This document shows positions 11,121 to 24,803 of a stretch of DNA of 64,000 nt, piece by piece (within the stretch, counting starts at the first letter, position 1; each line of letters begins with the position of its first letter). The position numbers and the translations under genes were made by a program. The notes under the pieces are model-generated. The model saw only the letters and a program-made list of their open reading frames with translations, ran no database searches and had not been told where the DNA came from. The stretch is from Calliopsis andreniformis (Eukaryota; Arthropoda; Insecta; Hymenoptera; Andrenidae): NCBI RefSeq assembly GCF_051401765.1, contig NW_027480449.1, forward strand, positions 5,394,001-5,458,000, in the 5' to 3' direction.

Positions 11121-14100
11121 TGAGCATTGAGGGTTGAAGATTGAGGATTAAGGATTGAGGATTGAGGATTGAGGATTAAGGATTAAAGATTGAATATTGA
11201 TGATTGAAGACTGAGAATTGAGGATTGAGTGTTGTGGATTGAGGACGAGGACCGAGGGTTGAATATTGATGTTTGAGGCATGAGGATTGAGCATTGAGGA
11301 CTGAGAATTGATGATTGAGGATTGAGGATAGAAGATTGAGGATTGGGTATTGAGGATTGAAGATTGAGGATTCAGAATTGAGGATTGAGGATTGAGGATT
11401 GAGGATTGAGGTTTGAGGATTGAAGATTGAGTACTGAGGATTGAAGATTGAGGATTGAGGATTGAGGATTGATGATTGAGGATTGAGCATTGAAGATTGA
11501 GGATTGGGGATTGACGATTGACGATTGAGGATTGAGTATTGAGGATTGAAGATTGAGTATTGATGATTGAAGATTGAGGATTGAGGATTGAGTGTTGAGG
11601 ATTGAGGACGAGGACTGACGGTTGGGGATTGAGGATTGAGCATTGAGGATTGAAGACTGATGACTGGGGATTGAGGATTGAAGATTGAGGATTAAGGATT
11701 GAAGATTGGGGATTGAGGATCTTGGATTGGAGATTGATTATGGAGGATTGAAGATTGACGATTGAGGATTGAGGATTGAGAATTGAGAATTGAGGATGAG
11801 GACTGTGAGTTGAGGATTGAGGTTTGAGGAATGAGGGTTGAGGGTTGAGGATTGAGGATTGAGGACTGAGGATTGAGGTTTGAGGATTGAGTACCGAAGG
11901 TTGAGTATTGATGCCTGAGGATTGATGATTGAGGATTGAGGTTTGAGGATTGTGGATTGAAGATTGAGTATTGAGGATTGAAAATTGAGGATTGAGGATT
12001 GAGGATTGAGGATGGAGGATGGAGGACGAGGACGGACGGTTGAGGATTGAGGTTTGGTGTTTGACGATTGAGGATTGAGGACTGAGGATTGAGGATTGAG
12101 GATTGAGCATTGAGGATTGGACATTGAGGACAGGGGATTGAGGATTGAAGATTGAGGATTAAGGATTGAAGATTGCGGATTGAGGATCTAGGATTGGAGA
12201 TTGATTATTGAGGATTGAAGATTGAGGATTGAGGATTGTGGATTGAGAATTGAGAATTGAGTATGAGGACTGAGGGTTGAGGATTGAGGTTTGAGGAATG
12301 AGGATTGAGGGTTGAGGATTGAGGATTGAGGATCGAGGATTGAGGATTGAGTATTGAAGATTGAGTATTGATGCCTGAGGATTGAGGATTGAGGATTGAG
12401 GATTGAGGACTGAGTATTGAAGATTGAGGATTGGGTATTGAGGATTGAAGAATGAGGATTGAGGATTGAGGATTGAGGATTGGGGATTGAAGTTTCAGTA
12501 TTGAGGATTAAAGATTGAGGATTGAGGATTGAGGATTGAGGATTGAGGATTGAAGATTGAGAATTGAGGATTGAGGGTTGAGGATTGAGGATTGAGGATT
12601 GAGGATTGAGGATTGAGGATTGAGGATTGAGGACTGACGCTTGAGGATTGAGGATTGAGCATTGAGGATTGAAGATTGAGGACTGGCGATTGAGGATTGA
12701 AGATTGAGGATTAAGGATTGAGTATTGGGGATTGAGGATGTGGGATTGGAGAATGATTATTGAGGATTGAAGATTGAGGATTGAGGATTGAGGATTGAGG
12801 ATTGAGAATTGAGAATTGAGGATGACGACTGAGGGTTGAGGATTGAGGTTTGAGGAACGAGGATTGAGGATTGAGGATTGTGGATTAAGGATTGACGATT
12901 GAGTATTGAAGATTGAGGATTGATGACTGAGGATTGACGACTGAGGATTGAGCATTGAGGATTGATGATTGAAGATTGAGTATTGAGGATTGAATACTGA
13001 GGATTGAGGATTGAGGATTGAGGATTGAGGATTGAGGATTGAGGACTGAAGATTGAGTATTGAGGATTGAAGGTTGAGGATTGTGGATTGAGGATTGAGG
13101 ATTGAGGATTGAAGATTGAGTATTGATGCCTGAGGATTGAGGATTGAGGATTGAGTACTGAGGATTGAGGATTGAGGATTGAGCATTGAGGGTTGAAGAT
13201 TGAGGATTAAGGATTGAGGATTGAGGATTGAGGATTAAGGATTAAAGATTGAATATTGATGATTGAAGATTGAGAATTGAGGATAGAGGGTTGTGGATTG
13301 AGGACGAGGACCGAGGGTTGAATATTGATGTTTGAGGCATGAGGATTGAGGATTGAGGACTGAGAATTGATGATTGAGGATTGAGGATAGAAGATTGAGG
13401 ATTGGGTATTGAGGATTGAAGATTGAGGATTCAGGATTGAGGATTGAGGATTGAGGATTGAGGATTGAGAATTGAGGATTGAAGATTGAGTACTGAGGAT
13501 TGAAGATTGAGGATTGAGGATTGAGGATTGATGATTGAGGATTGAGCATTGAAGATTGAGGATTGGGGATTGACGATTGACGATTGAGGATTGAGTATTG
13601 AGGATTGAAGATTGAGTATTGATGATTGAACATTGAGGATTGAGGATTGAGTGTTGAGGATTGAGGACGAGGACTGACGGTTGGGGATTGAGGATTGAGC
13701 ATCGAGGATTGAAGATTGATGACTGGGGATTGAGGATTGAAGATTGAGGATTAAGGATTGAAGATTGGGGATTGAGGATCTTGGATTGGAGATTGACTAT
13801 GGAGGATTGAAGATTGACGATTGAGGATTGAGGATTGAGAATTGAGAATTGAGAATGAGGACTGTGAGTTGAGGATTGAGGTTTGAGGAATGAGGGTTGA
13901 GGGTTGAGGATTGAGGATTGAGGATTGAGGATTGAGGATTGGGGATTGAAGTTTCAGTATTGAGGATTAAAGATTGAGGATTGAGGATTGAGGATTGAGG
14001 ATTGAGGATTGAAGATTGAGAATTGAGGATTGAGGGTTGAGGATTGAGGATTGAGGATTGAGGATTGAGGATTGAGGATTGAGGATTGAGGATTGAGGAT

Positions 14101-15830
14101 TGAGGATTGATGGTTGAGTATTGAGGATTGATGGCTGAGGGTTGTGTGTTGAGTATTGAGGATTGAGGACTGAGGATTGAGGATAGAGGATTGAGGATTG
14201 AGGATTGAGGATTGAGGATTGAGGATTGAGGATTGAGGATTGAGGATTGAGGATTGATGGTTGAGTATTGAGGATTGATGGCTGAGGGTTGTGTGTTGAG
14301 TATTGAGGATTGAGGACTGAGGATTGAGGATAGAGGATTGAGGATTGAGGATTGAGTATTGATGATTGAATATTGAGGATTGAGGATTGAGGTTTGAGGA
14401 TTGAGGACGAGGACTGACGGTTGAGGATTGAGGTTTGAGGATTGAGGATTTAGGATTGAGGACTGAGGATTGAGGATTGAGGACTGAGCATTGAGGATTG
14501 AAGATTGAGGATGGAGGATGGAGGATGAGGACGGACGATTGAGGATTGAGGTTTGAGGATTGAGGATTGAGGATTGAGGACTAAGGATTGAGGATTGAGG
14601 ATTGAGCATTGAGGACTGGACATTGAGGACTGGGGATTGAGGATTTAAGTTTGAGGATTAAGGATTGAAGATTGTGTATTGAGGATCTAGGATTTGAGAT
14701 TGACTATTGAGGATTGAAGATTGAGGATTGAGGATTGAGGATTGAGAATTGAGAATTGAGTATGAGGACCGAGGGTTGAATATTGATGTTTGAGGCATGA
14801 GGATTGAGGATTGAGGACTGAGAATTGATGATTGAGGATTGAGGATAGAAGATTGAGGATTGGGTATTGAGGATTGAAGATTGAGGATTCAGAATTGAGG
14901 ATTGAGGATTGAGGATTGAGGATTGAGGATTGAGGATTGAAGATTGAGTACTGAGGATTGAAGATTGAGGATTGAGGAGTGAGGATTGATGATTGAGGAT
15001 TGAGCATTGAAGATTGAGGATTGGGGATTGACGATTGACGATTGAGGATTGAGTATTGAGGATTGAAGATTGAGTATTGATGATTGAAGATTGAGGATTG
15101 AGGATTGAGTGTTGAGGATTGAGGACGAGGACTGACGGTTGGGGATTGAGGATTGAGCATTGAGGATTGAAGATTGATGACTGGGGATTGAGGATTGAAG
15201 ATTGAGGATTAAGGATTGAAGATTGGGGATTGAGGATCTTGGATTGGAGATTGATTATGGAGGGTTGAAGATTGACGATTGAGGGTTGAGGATTGAGAAT
15301 TGAGAATGAGGACTGTGAGTTGAGGATTGAGGTTTGAGGAATGAGGGTTGAGGGTTGAGGATTGAGGATTGAGGACTGAGGATTGAGGATTGAGGATTGA
15401 GTATTGAAGGTTCAGTATTGATGCCTGAGGATTGATGATTGAGGATTGAGGTTTGAGGATTGTGGATTGAAGATTGAGTATTGAGGATTGAAAATTGAGG
15501 ATTGAGGATTGAGGATTGAGGATGGAGGATGGAGGACGAGGGCGGACGGTTGAGGATTGAGGTTTGGTGATTGACGATTGAGGATTGAGGACTGAGGATT
15601 GAGGATTGAGCATTGAGGATTGAAGATTGAGGACTGGCGATTGAGGATTGAAGATTGAGGATTAAGGATTGAGTATTGGGGATTGAGGATGTAGGATTGG
15701 AGAATGATTATTGAGGATTGAAGATTGAGGATTGAGGATTGAGGATTGAGGATTGAGGATTGAAGATTGAGTATTGATGCCTGAGGATTGAGGATTGAGG
15801 ATTGAGTACTGAGGATTGAGGATTGAGGAT
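11121..15830. repeat. 4710-bp higher-order repeat, unit 1
   Basis: The phrase order of this stretch repeats exactly 4710 bp later. The ATCTTGG landmark occurs at 11719, 13778 and 15236, and the next unit begins its series at 16429, so the unit divides into subunits of 2059, 1458 and 1193 bp. 4710 equals 673 heptamers minus one base; the shortfall comes from recurrent 6-bp units. A private change (GATTGACTATGG near 13791 in place of GATTGATTATGG) marks this unit and its duplicate near 57494. Confidence 0.88.
14043..14336. repeat. Tandem doublet with a 147-bp period (representative)
   Basis: Two 147-bp units follow each other, 14043-14189 and 14190-14336. Each has nine pure ATTGAGG units (63 bp) followed by an 84-bp phrase from ATTGATGGTTG to ATAGAGG. 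Equivalent doublets, given by the paired ATGGTTG positions, are at 18820/18967, 25234/25381, 29973/30120, 32459/32606, 37205/37352, 41092/41239, 51441 with 51294, 57813/57960 and 62523/62670. Two doublets are 154 bp apart (24632/24786 and 44502/44656), one heptamer longer. Confidence 0.82.
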
Positions 15831-18800
15831 TGAGCATTGAGGGTTGAAGATTGAGGATTAAGGATTGAGGATTGAGGACTGAGGATTAAGGATTAAAGAT
15901 TGAATATTGATGATTGAAGATTGAGAATTGAGGATTGAGGGTTGTGGATTGAGGACGAGGACCGAGGGTTGAATATTGATGTTTGAGGCATGAGGATTGA
16001 GGATTGAGGACTGAGAATTGATGATTGAGGATTGAGGATAGAAGATTGAGGATTGGGTATTGAGGATTGAAGATTGAGGATTCAGGATTGAGGATTGAGG
16101 ATTGAGGATTGAGGATTGAGGATTGAGGATTGAAGATTGAGTACTGAGGATTGAAGATTGAGGATTGAGGATTGAGGATTGATGATTGATGATTGAGCAT
16201 TGAAGATTGAGGATTGGGGATTGACGATTGACGATTGAGGATTGAGTATTGAGGATTGAAGATTGAGTATTGATGATTGAAGATTGAGGATTGAGGATTG
16301 AGTGTTGAGGATTGAGGACGAGGACTGACGGTTGGGGATTGAGGATTGAGCATTGAGGATTGAAGATTGATGACTGGGGATTGAGGATTGAAGATTGAGG
16401 ATTAAGGATTGAAGATTGGGGATTGAGGATCTTGGATTGGAGATTGATTATGGAGGATTGAAGACTGACGATTGAGGATTGAGGATTGAGAATTGAGAAT
16501 TGAGGATGAGGACTGTGAGTTGAGGATTGAGGTTTGAGGAATGAGGGTTGAGGGTTGAGGATTGAGGATTGAGGACTGAGGATTGAGGTTTGAGGATTGA
16601 GTACCGAAGGTTGAGTATTGATGCCTGAGGATTGATGATTGAGGATTGAGGTTTGAGGATTGTGGATTGAAGATTGAGTATTGAGGATTGAAAATTGAGG
16701 ATTGAGGATTGAGGATTGAGGATGGAGGATGGAGGACGAGGACGGACGGTTGAGGATTGAGGTTTGGTGTTTGACGATTGAGGATTGAGGACTGAGGATT
16801 GAGGATTGAGGATTGAGCATTGAGGATTGGACATTGAGGACAGGGGATTGAGGATTGAAGATTGAGGATTAAGGATTGAAGATTGCGGATTGAGGATCTA
16901 GGATTGGAGATTGATTATTGAGGATTGAAGATTGAGGATTGAGGATTGTGGATTGAGAATTGAGAATTGAGTATGAGGACTGAGGGTTGAGGATTGAGGT
17001 TTGAGGAATGAGGATTGAGGGTTGAGGATTGAGGATTGAGGATCGAGGATTGAGGATTGAGTATTGAAGATTGAGTATTGATGCCTGAGGATTTAGGATT
17101 GAGGATTGAGGATTGAGGACTGAGTATTGAAGATTGAGGATTGGGTATTGAGTATTGAAGAATGAGGATTGAGGATTGAGGATTGAGGATTGGGGATTGA
17201 AGTTTCAGTATTGAGGATTAAAGATTGAGGATTGAGGATTCAGGATTGAGGATTGAGGATTGAAGATTGAGAATTGAGGATTGAGGGTTGAGGATTGAGG
17301 ATTGAGGATTGAGGATTGAGGATTGAGGATTGAGGATTGAGGACTGACGCTTGAGGATTGAGGATTGAGCATTGAGGATTGAAGATTGAGGACTGGCGAT
17401 TGAGGATTGAAGATTGAGGATTAAGGATTGAGTATTGGGGATTGAGGATGTGGGATTGGAGAATGATTATTGAGGATTGAAGATTGAGGATTGAGGATTG
17501 AGGATTGAGGATTGAGAATTGAGAATTGAGGATGACGACTGAGGGTTGAGGATTGAGGTTTGAGGAACGAGGATTGAGGATTGAGGATTGTGGATTAAGG
17601 ATTGACGATTGAGTATTGAAGATTGAGGATTGATGACTGAGGATTGACGACTGAGGATTGAGCATTGAGGATTGATGATTGAAGATTGAGTATTGAGGAT
17701 TGAATACTGAGGATTGAGGATTGAGGATTGAGGATTGAGGATTGAGGATTGAGGACTGAAGATTGAGTATTGAGGATTGAAGGTTGAGGATTGTGGATTG
17801 AGGATTGAGGATTGAGGATTGAAGATTGAGTATTGATGCCTGAGGATTGAGGATTGAGGATTGAGTACTGAGGATTGAGGATTGAGGATTGAGCATTGAG
17901 GGTTGAAGATTGAGGATTAAGGATTGAGGATTGAGGATTGAGGATTAAGGATTAAAGATTGAATATTGATGATTGAAGATTGAGAATTGAGGATAGAGGG
18001 TTGTGGATTGAGGACGAGGACCGAGGGTTGAATATTGATGTTTGAGGCATGAGGATTGAGTATTGAGGACTGAGAATTGATGATTGAGGATTGAGGATAG
18101 AAGATTGAGGATTGGGTATTGAGGATTGAAGATTGAGGATTCAGGATTGAGGATTGAGGATTGAGGATTGAGGATTGAGAATTGAGGATTGAAGATTGAG
18201 TACTGAGGATTGAAGATTGAGGATTGAGGATTGAGGATTGATGATTGAGGATTGAGCATTGAAGATTGAGGATTGGGGATTGACGATTGACGATTGAGGA
18301 TTGAGTATTGAGGATTGAAGATTGAGTATTGATGATTGAACATTGAGGATTGAGGATTGAGTGTTGAGGATTGAGGACGAGGACTGACGGTTGGGGATTG
18401 AGGATTGAGCATCGAGGATTGAAGATTGATGACTGGGGATTGAGGATTGAAGATTGAGGATTAAGGATTGAAGATTGGGGATTGAGGATCTTGGATTGGA
18501 GATTGATTATGGAGGATTGAAGATTGACGATTGAGGATTGAGGATTGAGAATTGAGAATTGAGAATGAGGACTGTGAGTTGAGGATTGAGGTTTGAGGAA
18601 TGAGGGTTGAGGGTTGAGGATTGAGGATTGAGGATTGAGGATTGAGGATTGGGGATTGAAGTTTCAGTATTGAGGATTAAAGATTGAGGATTGAGGATTG
18701 AGGATTGAGGATTGAGGATTGAAGATTCAGAATTGAGGATTGAGGGTTGAGGATTGAGGATTGAGGATTGAGGATTGAGGATTGAGGATTGAGGATTGAG

Positions 18801-20540
18801 GATTGAGGATTGAGGATTGATGGTTGAGTATTGAGGATTGATGGCTGAGGGTTGTGTGTTGAGTATTGAGGATTGAGGACTGAGGATTGAGGATAGAGGA
18901 TTGAGGATTGAGGATTGAGGATTGAGGATTGAGGATTGAGGATTGAGGATTGAGGATTGAGGATTGATGGTTGAGTATTGAGGATTGATGGCTGAGGGTT
19001 GTGTGTTGAGTATTGAGGATTGAGGACTGAGGATTGAGGATAGAGGATTGAGGATTGAGGATTGAGTATTGATGATTGAATATTGAGGATTGAGGATTGA
19101 GGTTTGAGGATTGAGGACGAGGACTGACGGTTGAGGATTGAGGTTTGAGGATTGAGGATTTAGGATTGAGGACTGAGGATTGAGGATTGAGGACTGAGCA
19201 TTGAGGATTGAAGATTGAGGATGGAGGATGGAGGATGAGGACGGACGATTGAGGATTGAGGTTTGAGGATTGAGGATTGAGGATTGAGGACTAAGGATTG
19301 AGGATTGAGGATTGAGCATTGAGGACTGGACATTGAGGACTGGGGATTGAGGATTTAAGTTTGAGGATTAAGGATTGAAGATTGTGTATTGAGGATCTAG
19401 GATTGGAGATTGACTATTGAGGATTGAAGATTGAGGATTGAGGATTGAGGATTGAGAATTGAGAATTGAGTATGAGGACCGAGGGTTGAATATTGATGTT
19501 TGAGGCATGAGGATTGAGGATTGAGGACTGAGAATTGATGATTGAGGATTGAGGATAGAAGATTGAGGATTGGGTATTGAGGATTGAAGATTGAGGATTC
19601 AGAATTGAGGATTGAGGATTGAGGACTGAGGATTGAGGATTGAGGATTGAAGATTGAGTACTGAGGATTGAAGATTGAGGATTGAGGAGTGAGGATTGAT
19701 GATTGAGGATTGAGCATTGAAGATTGAGGATTGGGGATTGACGATTGACGATTGAGGATTGAGTATTGAGGATTGAAGATTGAGTATTGATGATTGAAGA
19801 TTGAGGATTGAGGATTGAGTGTTGAGGATTGAGGACGAGGACTGACGGTTGGGGATTGAGGATTGAGCATTGAGGATTGAAGATTGATGACTGGGGATTG
19901 AGGATTGAAGATTGAGGATTAAGGATTGAAGATTGGGGATTGAGGATCTTGGATTGGAGATTGATTATGGAGGGTTGAAGATTGACGATTGAGGGTTGAG
20001 GATTGAGAATTGAGAATGAGGACTGTGAGTTGAGGATTGAGGTTTGAGGAATGAGGGTTGAGGGTTGAGGACTGAGGATTGAGGACTGAGGATTGAGGAT
20101 TGAGGATTGAGTATTGAAGGTTCAGTATTGATGCCTGAGGATTGATGATTGAGGATTGAGGTTTGAGGATTGTGGATTGAAGATTGAGTATTGAGGATTG
20201 AAAATTGAGGATTGAGGATTGAGGATTGAGGATGGAGGATGGAGGACGAGGGCGGACGGTTGAGGACTGAGGTTTGGTGATTGACGATTGAGGATTGAGG
20301 ACTGAGGATTGAGGATTGAGCATTGAGGATTGAAGATTGAGGACTGGCGATTGAGGATTGAAGATTGAGGATTAAGGATTGAGTATTGGGGATTGAGGAT
20401 GTAGGATTGGAGAATGATTATTGAGGATTGAAGATTGAGGATTGAGGATTGAGGATTGAGGATTGAGGATTGAAGATTGAGTATTGATGCCTGAGGATTG
20501 AGGATTGAGGATTGAGTACTGAGGATTGAGGATTGAGGAT
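15831..20540. repeat. 4710-bp higher-order repeat, unit 2
   Basis: Second complete unit, matching 11121-15830 at a constant offset of 4710 bp, with landmarks at 16429, 18488 and 19946. Only scattered substitutions separate it from unit 1 in the lines compared, for example an extra variant ATTCAGG near 17240 that introduces a - strand stop absent from unit 1. Confidence 0.88.
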
Positions 20541-21965
20541 TGAGCATTGAGGGTTGAAGATTGAGGATTAAGGATTGAGGATTGAGGACTGAGGATTAAG
20601 GATTAAAGATTGAATATTGATGATTGAAGATTGAGAATTGAGGATTGAGGGTTGTGGATTGAGGACGAGGACCGAGGGTTGAATATTGATGTTTGAGGCA
20701 TGAGGATTGAGGATTGAGGACTGAGAATTGATGATTGAGGATTGAGGATAGAAGATTGAGGATTGGGTATTGAGGATTGAAGATTGAGGATTCAGGATTG
20801 AGGATTGAGGATTGAGGATTGAGGATTGAGGATTGAGGATTGAAGATTGAGTACTGAGGATTGAAGATTGAGGATTGAGGATTGAGGATTGATGATTGAT
20901 GATTGAGCATTGAAGATTGAGGATTGGGGATTGACGATTGACGATTGAGGATTGAGTATTGAGGATTGAAGATTGAGTATTGATGATTGAAGATTGAGGA
21001 TTGAGGATTGAGTGTTGAGGATTGAGGACGAGGACTGACGGTTGGGGATTGAGGATTGAGCATTGAGGATTGAAGATTGATGACTGGGGATTGAGGATTG
21101 AAGATTGAGGATTAAGGATTGAAGATTGGGGATTGAGGATCTTGGATTGGAGATTGATTATGGAGGATTGAAGACTGACGATTGAGGATTGAGGATTGAG
21201 AATTGAGAATTGAGGATGAGGACTGTGAGTTGAGGATTGAGGTTTGAGGAATGAGGGTTGAGGGTTGAGGATTGAGGATTGAGGACTGAGGATTGAGGTT
21301 TGAGGATTGAGTACTGAAGGTTGAGTATTGATGCCTGAGGATTGATGATTGAGGATTGAGGTTTGAGGATTGTGGATTGAAGATTGAGTATTGAGGATTG
21401 AAAATTGAGGATTGAGGATTGAGGATTGAGGATGGAGGATGGAGGACGAGGACGGACGGTTGAGGATTGAGGTTTGGTGTTTGACGATTGAGGATTGAGG
21501 ACTGAGGATTGAGGATTGAGGATTGAGCATTGAGGATTGGACATTGAGGACAGGGGATTGAGGATTGAAGATTGAGGATTAAGGATTGAAGATTGGGGAT
21601 TGAGGATCTAGGATTGGAGATTGATTATTGAGGATTGAAGATTGAGGATGGAGGATTGTGGATTGAGAATTGAGAATTGAGTATGAGGACTGAGGGTTGA
21701 GGATTGAGGTTTGAGGAATGAGGATTGAGGGTTGAGGATTGAGGATTGAGGATCGAGGATTGAGGATTGAGTATTGAAGATTGAGTATTGATGCCTGAGG
21801 ATTGAGGATTGAGGATTGAGGATTGAGGACTGAGTATTGAAGATTGAGGATTGGGTATTGAGGATTGAAGAATGAGGATTGAGGATTGAGGATTGAGGAT
21901 TGGGGATTGAAGTTTCAGTATTGAGGATTAAAGATTGAGGATTGAGGATTGAGGATTGAGGATTG
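20541..21965. repeat. 4710-bp higher-order repeat, unit 3, truncated
   Basis: This continues the 4710-bp series (landmark at 21139) but stops matching at about 21965. There the sequence jumps back to the phase of 11444 in unit 1, so only about the first 1.4 kb of the unit is present before the next one starts. The spacing to the next landmark (22241) is 1102 bp in place of 2059. Confidence 0.82.
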
Positions 21966-24803
21966 AAGATTGAGGATTGAGGATTGAGGATTGATGATTG
22001 AGGATTGAGCATTGAAGATTGAGGATTGGGGATTGACGATTGACGATTGAGGATTGAGTATTGAGGATTGAAGATTGAGTATTGATGATTGAAGATTGAG
22101 GATTGAGGATTGAGTGTTGAGGATTGAGGACGAGGACTGACGGTTGGGGATTGAGGATTGAGCATTGAGGATTGAAGACTGATGACTGGGGATTGAGGAT
22201 TGAAGATTGAGGATTAAGGATTGAAGATTGGGGATTGAGGATCTTGGATTGGAGATTGATTATGGAGGATTGAAGATTGACGATTGAGGATTGAGGATTG
22301 AGAATTGAGAATTGAGGATGAGGACTGTGAGTTGAGGATTGAGGTTTGAGGAATGAGGGTTGAGGGTTGAGGATTGAGGATTGAGGACTGAGGATTGAGG
22401 TTTGAGGATTGAGTACCGAAGGTTGGGTATTGATGCCTGAGGATTGATGATTGAGGATTGAGGTTTGAGGATTGTGGATTGAAGATTGAGTATTGAGGAT
22501 TGAAAATTGAGGATTGAGGATTGAGGATTGAGGATGGAGGATGGAGGACGAGGACGGACGGTTGAGGATTGAGGTTTGGTGTTTGACGATTGAGGATTGA
22601 GGACTGAGGATTGAGGATTGAGGATTGAGCATTGAGGATTGGACATTGAGGACAGGGGATTGAGGATTGAAGATTGAGGATTAAGGATTGAAGATTGCGG
22701 ATTGAGGATCTAGGATTGGAGATTGATTATTGAGGATTGAAGATTGAGGATTGAGGATTGTGGATTGAGAATTGAGAATTGAGTATGAGGACTGAGGGTT
22801 GAGGATTGAGGTTTGAGGAATGAGGATTGAGGGTTGAGGATTGAGGATTGAGGATCGAGGATTGAGGATTGAGTATTGAAGATTGAGTATTGATGCCTGA
22901 GGATTGAGGATTGAGGATTGAGGATTGAGGACTGAGTATTGAAGATTGAGGATTGGGTATTGAGGATTGAAGAATGAGGATTGAGGATTGAGGATTGAGG
23001 ATTGGGGATTGAAGTTTCAGTATTGAGGATTAAAGATTGAGGATTGAGGATTGAGGATTGAGGATTGAGGATTGAAGATTGAGAATTGAGGATTGAGGGT
23101 TGAGGATTGAGGATTGAGGATTGAGGATTGAGGATTGAGGATTGAGGATTGAGGACTGACGCTTGAGGATTGAGGATTGAGCATTGAGGATTGAAGATTG
23201 AGGACTGGCGATTGAGGATTGAAGATTGAGGATTAAGGATTGAGTATTGGGGATTGAGGATGTGGGATTGGAGAATGATTATTGAGGATTGAAGATTGAG
23301 GATTGAGGATTGAGGATTGAGGATTGAGAATTGAGAATTGAGGATGACGACTGAGGGTTGAGGATTGAGGTTTGAGGAACGAGGATTGAGGATTGAGGAT
23401 TGTGGATTAAGGATTGACGATTGAGTATTGAAGATTGAGGATTGATGACTGAGGATTGACGACTGAGGATTGAGCATTGAGGATTGATGATTGAAGATTG
23501 AGTATTGAGGATTGAATACTGAGGATTGAGGATTGAGGATTGAGGATTGAGGATTGAGGATTGAGGACTGAAGATTGAGTATTGAGGATTGAAGGTTGAG
23601 GATTGTGGATTGAGGATTGAGGATTGAGGATTGAAGATTGAGTATTGATGCCTGAGGATTGAGGATTGAGGATTGAGTACTGAGGATTGAGGATTGAGGA
23701 TTGAGCATTGAGGGTTGAAGATTGAGGATTAAGGATTGAGGATTGAGGATTGAGGATTAAGGATTAAAGATTGAATATTGATGATTGAAGATTGAGAATT
23801 GAGGATAGAGGGTTGTGGATTGAGGACGAGGACCGAGGGTTGAATATTGATGTTTGAGGCATGAGGATTGAGGATTGAGGACTGAGAATTGATGATTGAG
23901 GATTGAGGATAGAAGATTGAGGATTGGGTATTGAGGATTGAAGATTGAGGATTCAGGATTGAGGATTGAGGATTGAGGATTGAGGATTGAGAATTGAGGA
24001 TTGAAGATTGAGTACTGAGGATTGAAGATTGAGGATTGAGGATTGAGGATTGATGATTGAGGATTGAGCATTGAAGATTGAGGATTGGGGATTGACGATT
24101 GACGATTGAGGATTGAGTATTGAGGATTGAAGATTGAGTATTGATGATTGAACATTGAGGATTGAGGATTGAGTGTTGAGGATTGAGGACGAGGACTGAC
24201 GGTTGGGGATTGAGGATTGAGCATCGAGGATTGAAGATTGATGACTGGGGATTGAGGATTGAAGATTGAGGATTAAGGATTGAAGATTGGGGATTGAGGA
24301 TCTTGGATTGGAGATTGATTATGGAGGATTGAAGATTGACGATTGAGGATTGAGGATTGAGAATTGAGAATTGAGAATGAGGACTGTGAGTTGAGGATTG
24401 AGGTTTGAGGAATGAGGGTTGAGGGTTGAGGATTGAGGATTGAGGATTGAGGATTGAGGATTGGGGATTGAAGTTTCAGTATTGAGGATTAAAGATTGAG
24501 GATTGAGGATTGAGGATTGAGGATTGAGGATTGAAGATTGAGAATTGAGGATTGAGGGTTGAGGATTGAGGATTGAGGATTGAGGATTGAGGATTGAGGA
24601 TTGAGGATTGAGGATTGAGGATTGAGGATTGATGGTTGAGTATTGAGGATTGATGGCTGAGGGTTGTGTGTTGAGTATTGAGGATTGAGGACTGAGGATT
24701 GAGGATAGAGGATTGAGGATTGAGGATTGAGGATTGAGGATTGAGGATTGAGGATTGAGGATTGAGGATTGAGGATTGAGGATTGATGGTTGAGTATTGA
24801 GGA
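21966..24803. repeat. 4710-bp higher-order repeat, unit 4, partial
   Basis: This matches unit 1 from 11444 to about 14275 at offset 10522 (2 x 4710 + 1102), with landmarks at 22241 and 24300. Near its right end the offset becomes 10529, one extra heptamer in a pure run. After the second ATGGTTG at 24786 it diverges at about 24803, where unit 1 continues to GATGGCTGAGG and this copy turns to GAAGATTGAGTATTG. Confidence 0.82.

Larger units (their letters stand above)
9364..11123. repeat. 1.76-kb block S, copy 1
   Basis: This block occurs three times: here, at 46017-47783 and at 53067-54826. It starts at a phrase GGATTAAGG before ATGTAGG and ends just before GAGCATTGAGGGTTGAAG. It contains the 120-bp divergent module and a pure ATTGAGG run at 9917-10007 (13 units). 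The 46 kb copy carries 14 units in that run, which accounts for its offset changing from 36653 to 36660. Confidence 0.82.
6621..19961. repeat. Super-block A: first copy of a 13.3-kb duplication
   Basis: The phrase order here is repeated at 50331 to about 63664. The offset is 43710 bp up to about 7590 and 43703 bp from there on; the 7-bp change lies in a pure ATTGAGG run (7517-7586, ten units, against 51227-51289, nine units). In the lines compared only scattered single-base differences were seen, for example 7438 T against 51148 C, and 9160 G against 52863 C. The left boundary is placed where the preceding sequences stop matching. The right boundary is less sharp because both alternatives share sequence there. 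Confidence 0.85.
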
